Below, piece by piece: positions 6,091 to 11,174 of a stretch of DNA of 11,174 nt. Source of the stretch: an uncultured Methanobrevibacter sp. (lineage in GTDB: Archaea > Methanobacteriota > Methanobacteria > Methanobacteriales > Methanobacteriaceae); contig NZ_OMWD01000041.1 of assembly GCF_900314695.1 (NCBI RefSeq), positions 1 to 11,174 of the forward strand. The letters run 5' to 3'. Every line of letters begins with the position of its first letter. The stretch's first letter is position 1. The position numbers and the translations under genes were made by a program. The notes beneath the pieces are model-generated. The model was not told the DNA's origin and did not search any database. It saw only the letters and a list, made by a program, of their open reading frames with translations.

Positions 6091-7059
6091 TTATTAATTC
6101 CATCATCTTTTCCAATTTCAATGCCCATATTTTCTCGAACCCGGTTCTATTTGTTCCATATCCAAAAAATTCCACCAAACAAATGAATATAAAAGCTTGT
6201 CTATACCCATAAACATTGTTTTCGGACTGATTTGAAGTACAAATACTGAATTATGTTTCGTTTAATCTATCAATACCTAATTACATCATGTTTTTATAAT
6301 TACTAATGTAAAACTATCAATATCATATATTGAACTTAATACATGATTAAATATTTATAATATAACTAATTTAATTTTTATATCCATATTCAAACTCATA
6401 TGAATCTCAAATGTGGATATTACCCTTTAATTATTTAGTTAGCAATACTCCTGTTGTGAAACATGAGTCATGTTTTTTCATGAATTTACCCTCAAATACA
6501 TCATTTGATTCAAGATTTCATCATCATATGATGCAAAAAATTGGAATTTTCAAAAAGTAGCTATTAGAAATCAAGTGGAAATATGAATCATCAAATAGCT
6601 AATTTTCAACACTACATCATAGCTACCATCAGTTGCAATTATAGCTATCTTAAAAAGTTAGATGTTAGATTACCCGAATTTATAAAAATTGAAAACCATT
6701 GATAATATATGAGCCGTTGCCGGATAAAAAAAGTAGATATAGATTTAATTGAAATGATGATTCATAATTTTTATGTTGTTGATTTTAAATTAAATTTCAT
6801 TACCTCTATTTTTAATTAAATAAGCAGAATTGTAAAAGTTCATTAGGAAAAATTATTGTCTATTAATAAAATTCAAAACCCACTTAAATTAATTATTTTA
6901 AAAAATAAATGATTTAAATTCATTAAAATTAATATGTTGAAAATGAGCCAACATACCAACCACCATTTTAATTAAAAATAAAGTACATAATTTTAATAGA
7001 TTAACACTAATTATCGAGAATATTTATGAAGTATTTTATTTAATCAAATGAAAAATAAC
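6091..7059. other. About 970 bp without a gene, rich in short palindromes
   Basis: I find no supported protein or RNA gene. Visible structure: a two-part hairpin, ATATCCA/TGGATAT (6380-6386 / 6414-6420) around ATTCA/TGAAT (6388-6392 / 6401-6405); the palindrome AAACATGA-g-TCATGTTT followed by T's (6459-6478); CATCATATGATG (6522-6533); and four TAGCTA motifs (6558, 6596, 6620, 6642). A TATA-like TTTATAAAAA near 6679 is 25-30 nt before an ATG at 6709 that opens a 36-codon frame (6709-6819, MSRCRIKKVDIDLIEMM...), which could be a leaderless microprotein but has no other support. TATGTTG/CAACATA (6933-6939 / 6949-6955) encloses another ATGAGC. Confidence 0.5.
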
Positions 7060-7077
7060 GGCTCATGAATGTGAGCC
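7060..7077 (-). terminator. Terminator hairpin of the DUF4062 gene
   Basis: Read on the minus strand, GGCTCA-cattca-TGAGCC forms a 6-bp GC-containing stem beginning 2 nt after the TAA stop at 7079, followed by GTTATTTTTCATT. Position and T run suit transcription termination of the leftward cassette. The left arm with its flank (AACGGCTCAT, 7057-7066) is also a perfect inverted match to 6709-6718. Confidence 0.55.
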
Positions 7078-7078
7078 A

Positions 7079-8524
7079 TTAGATGTAATAGACATATGCA
7101 TTTTTAACTTTCTTCTTATACACCAAATCTTTTTTGGATAAATCAAGCAAATCACGTTTACCGGTAGCCAGAGATATGTCAAATAATTCTGCATAACTTT
7201 TATGTGTAAATTCTATCTTTTCAACATTCATTTTTTCCAATGCAGAAATTTGGCGTTCATTTAACTGTAAACCATTAAAGTTAACATGTTTAACCAAATT
7301 TTTAGGAAGTATAAGTTTGCCGTTAGGACCTTTAAGAATGACCTGGAAATAACCATCATTTATAAATTCAGGCTCAGGTAAATTAAATTCATCCATTTCA
7401 CGCCTCATTCTTGTGATTCCAGTGCCAATGTGCTCCATATACTTTGTCTTTTCAAATATGCCACAAATATTCTTGTTTCTATGTCTTGGAGTGATCTTGA
7501 CACCTAAAGTTTCAACTGTTAGTGGAAATGGTAAGTTTCCAGGGCTTGCAATTTCAATGCGGTCATCATATATGTAAAATGTGATGCATCCTCCTGTTAA
7601 TGTATAGTCCCTGTGGGCAATTGCATTAATGAATGCTTCACGAACTGCTTCTTCAGGATATTCAGCTAACGGAACCCTTTCCCATCCTTTAACTGTTCCT
7701 CCTAAGCGAGTGTTTCTACTGAAGAAATTATTAAAATCATCAATTAATTTGAAGAAGGATTCCCGTGAGAACAATTTGTCAATGATATCATAAGCTTCAA
7801 TTCCATTGAACCTTACCATCTTGATTTCATGTTCAATATCAAATTTGGTAATGTCTTTTGCAAAAAACAGTGCCCCTGCCTTATTCAAATGAAAGGTGCC
7901 AGTGTAATCGATCTTACCTGCATCAATATACTCTAAAATTTTGTCCAATTCACGAACACCGAATAAATCCTTGATTTTGGATTCTCTCAAAGCATCTTTG
8001 AACAGTTCAACTGCTTCTGGGTCAACATCATCGATTGTGGAATCCAATAATATTTCACTGTCAAAGTCCTTACTTTCCAATTTGGCGTTAATGAACTTTC
8101 TGAGAACTCTTTTCACTTCTCTTAGCAAATCTTCTTTAGTTGTAAAGTTTTTATATTTATTTAAATCTCTGGCTCTTTTGCGAAATGCTTTTGATCTTTC
8201 ATCCCTATCTTCACATTTCTTAACGAAGAAATAATAATCATGTTTTTTTGAACTATATGCATTGAATTCATATTCTGTTGCTGAAACATCATCTTTATAG
8301 ATATTACCATAGTGCTGGCCAATCAAACCTATATAAATATCAGATTCTTCAACAGCACCAATGAAGACCTCATCGGAAGGTAGCGAACTTCCAGAATCTA
8401 TTTCAAAAACAAACAACTCAACAGTTTCACTAAAAAAAGAATCCTTTTTTAATTCTTCATAGAGAAATTTCCTTTCCTCAGAAAATTCCGTTTGATTACT
8501 GCTGATAAAAACTTTTACAACCAT
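7079..8524 (-). CDS. DUF4062 - HATPase_c_4 - winged-helix fusion protein
   Basis: A three-part protein (481 aa from this start). Residues 3-95 are DUF4062: KVFISSNQTEFSEER, then ESDIYIGLIGQHYG and SATEYEFNAY, whose conserved Glu is placed like the active-site Glu of TIR/deoxyribosyltransferase-like folds. Residues about 205-400 match the RecG-related HATPase_c_4 (GHKL) module: REAFINAIAHRDY (281-297, E286 and N290), DDRIEIASPGNLP (310-322) and a glycine motif MEHIGTGI (353-360). Residues 411-481 form a winged helix. In relatives the GHKL module usually follows an AlbA_2 domain; here DUF4062 takes its place. I infer a sensor or effector in defence or regulation. The frame is open to an ATG at 8635, but that adds 37 residues with a spurious-looking hydrophobic segment and has no ribosome binding site. 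The ATG at 8524 sits at the expected transcription start of a TATA box (8548-8557), suggesting a leaderless mRNA. Confidence 0.75.
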   Translation of the reverse strand: MVVKVFISSNQTEFSEERKFLYEELKKDSFFSETVELFVFEIDSGSSLPSDEVFIGAVEESDIYIGLIGQHYGNIYKDDVSATEYEFNAYSSKKHDYYFFVKKCEDRDERSKAFRKRARDLNKYKNFTTKEDLLREVKRVLRKFINAKLESKDFDSEILLDSTIDDVDPEAVELFKDALRESKIKDLFGVRELDKILEYIDAGKIDYTGTFHLNKAGALFFAKDITKFDIEHEIKMVRFNGIEAYDIIDKLFSRESFFKLIDDFNNFFSRNTRLGGTVKGWERVPLAEYPEEAVREAFINAIAHRDYTLTGGCITFYIYDDRIEIASPGNLPFPLTVETLGVKITPRHRNKNICGIFEKTKYMEHIGTGITRMRREMDEFNLPEPEFINDGYFQVILKGPNGKLILPKNLVKHVNFNGLQLNERQISALEKMNVEKIEFTHKSYAELFDISLATGKRDLLDLSKKDLVYKKKVKNAYVYYI

Positions 8525-8546
8525 GAGTATAACTATAATCCCTATA

Positions 8547-8575
8547 CAATATAAAATTTGGCTTTTTAAAAAAGC
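8547..8575 (-). promoter_or_regulatory. TATA box and palindrome before the DUF4062 gene
   Basis: On the minus strand AAATTTTATATTG gives a TATA box centred near 8552, about 26 nt before the ATG at 8524, the spacing expected for a leaderless archaeal mRNA. Just upstream, GCTTTTT-T-AAAAAGC (8561-8575) is a 15-nt palindrome where a regulator could block transcription factor B. This would give the gene its own promoter in addition to any readthrough from the genes upstream. Confidence 0.4.
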
Positions 8576-8714
8576 AAGATTGATGTAAACTTGTAAATCT
8601 GTGTTATAAAGCATAGGACCAAAATATTTATCCATTAAATCTTAAAAATTAAAAATAAAAGAAAAATGAGTGAGTTAACCTCATCAAAAAAATAACTTGC
8701 TTAATTTCAATGTT

Positions 8715-9443
8715 TTAATTACCATCAGATTCATCAAAAATGTAATAATCATTTATTCCAAAGTCATTCACTATAGGAACAAATATATTATGCACTTCAT
8801 TATCAACCTGATTTTTATCCTTAATTGCAACACCAGCAGGATCAAGAATGTTTCTTTCAGTAATAGTAGTATCAAAATCACCCGGTTTAGTAGCCATTTC
8901 TTGACCTTCAACATTAGTGAATGTAACAAAATACACAATAGGGCTAGAAATACCTAACTCACTGTACACTTCTAAACTTTCAGTAACAAATTCTTTAAAT
9001 TTAATTTTGGGATTACTAACATTAACTTTTCCTCGATTCTCATATTTTATAACTACTTCAAAAATGCCGTTTTTAAATAGTCTATTATGAGATGATGTTC
9101 CTTCACCATGTAAACCTTCAAAATCCAAACTAAATGAACCGATTAAGAATTGTTTATTATTTAAAGAAGTCATTGCTTTTTTATAATCAATGCGAGACCT
9201 TAAAAATGCGTCGATAGGTATAGCATGAAATATAACATAATGTATACTCTTATCTTCACAACCGAATTTTTGAACTCTTTTGCATCTATAATTATTAATC
9301 CCATCCTGCAATTCAATATATACATCATAAATAATCTTCATGTCCTTAAAGTCCATAGAATCAACTTTCCAATCAAATTGTTCTTCCATCATGTTTTTAA
9401 TATCGTTTAAATCTAAATTGTTTATTACATTTGTATTATACAT
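8715..9443 (-). CDS. Protein resembling the C-terminal half of AlbA_2 (Schlafen-type) proteins
   Basis: A 242-aa soluble protein. I see motifs that recall the region following the AlbA_2 domain in bacterial and archaeal AlbA_2 proteins: a strand ending FHAIPIDAF (72-80), LDFEG (106-110), RLFKNGIFEVV (121-131), SSPIVYFVTFTNVEGQEMA (166-184) and a final helix HNIFVPIVNDFG (218-229). The AlbA_2 nucleic-acid-binding domain itself is missing; only a short acidic N-terminus remains. This assignment is from memory of motif patterns and is tentative. GGTGA four bases before the ATG supports the start. It is the middle gene of three leftward genes, 82 bp after the repeat protein and 190 bp before the DUF4062 gene (79 bp if that gene starts at 8635). 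No strong terminator separates them, so co-transcription is possible. Confidence 0.6.
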   Translation of the reverse strand: MYNTNVINNLDLNDIKNMMEEQFDWKVDSMDFKDMKIIYDVYIELQDGINNYRCKRVQKFGCEDKSIHYVIFHAIPIDAFLRSRIDYKKAMTSLNNKQFLIGSFSLDFEGLHGEGTSSHNRLFKNGIFEVVIKYENRGKVNVSNPKIKFKEFVTESLEVYSELGISSPIVYFVTFTNVEGQEMATKPGDFDTTITERNILDPAGVAIKDKNQVDNEVHNIFVPIVNDFGINDYYIFDESDGN

Positions 9444-9447
9444 TGTT

Positions 9448-9452
9448 TCACC
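9448..9452 (-). promoter_or_regulatory. Ribosome binding site of the AlbA_2-like half protein
   Basis: GGTGA with a 4-nt spacer before the ATG at 9443. It is the same type of site as that of the upstream small gene (AAGGTGAT), which supports both starts. Confidence 0.5.
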
Positions 9453-9525
9453 ATATTATATTAATTATTTATTTTTAAAAATTCATCAATCATGAGCTAA
9501 TGAAAACAACCAACAACAAGTAACA

Positions 9526-9819
9526 CTATAAATCCATCACCCTTTTAGCTACATATTCTTGAGCCGCTAAAGTAACCATATCCTTGAAGCTTGCAAACTT
9601 AGTGTTTGATTTAATAAAAGCATTTAGTTCTTCATTTAAATACAACTCTTCAGCAGTTGTTTCGGTTAACTCTAATCCAGATTTATCAATCATATCATCA
9701 TAACTTCTAAATGTGGTGTTTGTTCGTATAAAATCAGTATTCAATATATCACTTAACTTGTAAGTGTTTGTTCCTGATACTTCTTCAATATTCTTTTGTA
9801 ACTTATCAAAAAATCGCAT
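9526..9819 (-). CDS. Small protein with a duplicated FI..NT.F.S..DM motif
   Basis: A 97-aa, probably helical protein of no family I know. It contains an internal duplication with a 38-residue period: DFIRTNTTFRSYDDM (29-43) and AFIKSNTKFASFKDM (67-81), sharing F-I-[RK]-[TS]-N-T-x-F-x-S-[YF]-x-D-M. The start at 9819 is fixed by AAGGTGAT four bases upstream (9823-9830); the frame is open to 9846, but the extra nine residues would cover that site. It is the first gene of the leftward three-gene group, which is where small regulators or antitoxin-like partners often sit, though no antitoxin family is recognised. The two copies could each contact a partner, or arise from an intragenic duplication of a binding motif. 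Confidence 0.65.
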   Translation of the reverse strand: MRFFDKLQKNIEEVSGTNTYKLSDILNTDFIRTNTTFRSYDDMIDKSGLELTETTAEELYLNEELNAFIKSNTKFASFKDMVTLAAQEYVAKRVMDL

Positions 9820-9822
9820 AAT

Positions 9823-9830
9823 ATCACCTT
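9823..9830 (-). promoter_or_regulatory. Ribosome binding site deciding the repeat-protein start
   Basis: AAGGTGAT on the minus strand, four to six bases before the ATG at 9819, closely matches the methanogen anti-Shine-Dalgarno. It excludes the upstream ATG at 9846 as the main start. A TATA-like AATATAATAATC near 9868-9879 could supply the promoter; TTTATATA at 9835-9842 is too close, as it would start transcription inside the gene. Confidence 0.6.
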
Positions 9831-9849
9831 TTGATATATAAAGCAATGG

Positions 9850-10324
9850 TTTTCGCCATGAAGTGATTATTATATTCTTCTTTATCTAAAATGATTTTTA
9901 AAACCATATTTACAGTTTTTATCTAATTTAATTACGTAATGGGTCAGGTTGTTGGTCATTTTACATTAACTTCATTACAGTAACTAATATCTATGTTTTT
10001 GTATATAAACTCTTTTATTTAAAAAAACTATACAAATTATAAAAAAAATTAAATAATAAGTAAGTGAATTAATTCAATTGATTAAAAATAATATAATTTT
10101 TATAATCATTTTAATAATTGAGTCACATAATACTGATTAGATTTCATTTACAACCCCAACATAATTATTTTAAAAATTAAACGGCAATACATCACTAGCC
10201 AATTTTAAACTAATGCGTTAAATATTTTAGATAGCTTGTTGAAATTACCAGAAATAACTTCAATATTATAAAAATACCATATAACTGGAGAAATAAAAAA
10301 TAAAAATAAAAGTTTTAAAAAATA
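9850..10324. other. AT-rich noncoding stretch between the cargo cassette and integrase
   Basis: No gene or RNA is supported. I see the perfect palindrome ATTACGTAAT (9931-9940), the weak pair ATGG/CCAT near 9846-9860, and long A/T runs from 10010 on. This is the natural place for an attachment site next to the integrase gene, but I find neither a tRNA 3' end nor a direct repeat matching another part of the window. Confidence 0.4.
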
Positions 10325-11174
10325 CTACAAAGGCTTTGAGATAACCTTCACCCTACCGTTTATAATCTTATGCTCATACCTTCGATAAAGCGATACATTA
10401 TCCATAGCCTTGATATACTCCAATTTTAGAAAGTCCGGATTGTCCTTATAATATGCCTGTCTTGTCCTGTTCTTACCACGGCCGTGAAGCAAATCAACGC
10501 TGTCCATGCCCAACAAATCCCCATCAAAAGACCCCTGAGTCAGATAGGTTGAGTTGAACTTCCTTAACATATGCGGTCGCAGCCGTGCATATCCTCCGAC
10601 CTCACCGAAGCCGAGATAATCATTTAGCTTTTTAAACTTATGATTTACATGGTTTAAGTTATATTTCAAAAGTGGAGCGTCCAGGTCAAAGTCCTCATGC
10701 TTCAGTTTGATTTTGGCAATCCTCTGGACGCATTCGGGATTGAGGAAGGTGTAGTATGGCTTGTCTGTCTTTTGCCGGACTAGCTTGCAGGTGCACACCA
10801 CATTGTTGTTTCTGGCCAAGTACTTTAAAGCCTCATGGAAATTGTCCTTTTTGTGATAGGCTCTTGTTCCTTCAAATAGTGTTCTGTTTGTCATGGATTT
10901 GGCCTCGCACCGGCTTGCACCTGATGATATGATAACCAAAATCCACATCTTCAAGTCATCGTCTGCAAACTGCATTGCAAGTCTCAGTTCGTCTTTTGTA
11001 GGCAGGTCTTCAAAGCTGATTAAATCGTTTTTGTTAACATACTTGCTGTTCAGCGGCGGTATGAAGGGTATTGTCACCCTGTTGTAATGGTAAAATGTCT
11101 TGATTTTAGATATTGAGTCTGTAATTGTGTTTCCTATATGATTTTTGGTTAGATAATCCCTGAATGAGATTATC
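10325..11174 (-). CDS. Tyrosine recombinase / integrase (5' end outside window)
   Basis: Phage-type integrase cutting and rejoining DNA at attachment sites. The frame stays open through the right edge, and codons upstream of the GTG at 11077 read as a typical core-binding domain (e.g. ISFRDYLTKNHIGN), so the gene is truncated by the window and GTG is internal. Counting from that GTG codon, the catalytic set is visible: R56 in SSGASRCEA, a beta-hairpin Lys (K103 or K106), H169-x-x-R172 in RPHMLRKF, H198 in LLHGRGK, and Tyr209 or Tyr210 in QAYYKDNP. All catalytic positions are present, so the enzyme is probably active. Its base composition resembles the replication ATPase gene and differs from the AT-rich cargo, in line with both being the backbone of one integrative element. 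The leftward orientation places its 3' end against the noncoding stretch beside the cargo. Confidence 0.85.
   Translation of the reverse strand, partial: IISFRDYLTKNHIGNTITDSISKIKTFYHYNRVTIPFIPPLNSKYVNKNDLISFEDLPTKDELRLAMQFADDDLKMWILVIISSGASRCEAKSMTNRTLFEGTRAYHKKDNFHEALKYLARNNNVVCTCKLVRQKTDKPYYTFLNPECVQRIAKIKLKHEDFDLDAPLLKYNLNHVNHKFKKLNDYLGFGEVGGYARLRPHMLRKFNSTYLTQGSFDGDLLGMDSVDLLHGRGKNRTRQAYYKDNPDFLKLEYIKAMDNVSLYRRYEHKIINGRVKVISKPL

Noticed and set aside
6135..6144. TCGAACCCGG, whose complement CCGGGTTCGA looks like a tRNA T-loop, a possible attachment site remnant
   Set aside because: No T-stem complement, acceptor stem or rest of a tRNA can be built around it, and no second copy is in the window.
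6219..6260. A CRISPR-repeat-like unit around TTTGAAGTACAAATACTG
   Set aside because: Only one copy; no regular repeat-spacer spacing and no cas gene in the window.
8525..8635. A transmembrane anchor at the N-terminus of the DUF4062 protein
   Set aside because: It lies wholly in the doubtful extension upstream of the better-supported start and is probably untranslated sequence.
9835..9842. TTTATATA as promoter of the repeat-protein gene
   Set aside because: It would start transcription downstream of the ribosome binding site and inside the gene, in conflict with the good AAGGTGAT site.
9931..9940. ATTACGTAAT palindrome as integrase attachment core
   Set aside because: A lone 10-bp palindrome in AT-rich DNA with no matching copy elsewhere in the window; not enough for a call.
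11075..11077. GTG as the true start of the integrase
   Set aside because: The frame continues upstream to the window edge with sequence typical of an integrase core-binding domain, so the gene is truncated rather than short.

Overview
The window looks like a methanogenic archaeon of the Methanobacteriales, most likely Methanobrevibacter or a close relative. The grounds are very low GC, long AT-rich intergenic stretches, archaeal-type TATA boxes (TTTATATA-like), ribosome binding sites of the GGTGA/GGAG type, and an AAA_14/DUF4143 ATPase of a kind common in these genomes. This is inference from style; there is no rRNA or housekeeping gene to settle it.

Layout. (1) Positions 1-2760 hold two leftward genes: an ATPase with a DUF4143/nuclease-like C-terminus (172-1446), whose promoter region is four tandem 23-bp repeats, and a roughly ten-helix membrane protein (1726-2727) that starts at TTG. 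(2) Positions 2760-3680 have no convincing gene, but there is a strong TATA box followed at the right distance by a foldable segment, a candidate small RNA (about 3203-3290). (3) Positions 3683-6090 are the rightward replication block of an integrated element: a 37-residue microprotein overlapping by ATGA with a 560-aa MCM-like AAA+ ATPase with a winged-helix tail, then about 280 bp of nested inverted repeats built on the core TGAAAAGAC (a candidate origin), then a small Cys/His-rich protein. (4) Positions 6091-7078 are noncoding, AT-rich and full of short palindromes. (5) Positions 7079-9819 hold three leftward genes that look like accessory or defence cargo: a 97-aa protein with an internal duplication, a protein resembling the C-terminal half of AlbA_2 (Schlafen-type) proteins, and a DUF4062-HATPase_c_4-winged-helix fusion. 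(6) Positions 10325-11174 carry a tyrosine integrase, cut by the right edge of the window, with its catalytic residues visible.

Together, the replication ATPase on the left and the integrase on the right suggest an integrative plasmid- or provirus-like element with the three-gene cassette as cargo between them. The two backbone genes are visibly less AT-rich than the cargo. No attachment site, tRNA or element border could be identified. The best candidates for something undescribed are the three-gene cassette, the TGAAAAGAC inverted-repeat cluster and the putative small RNA.
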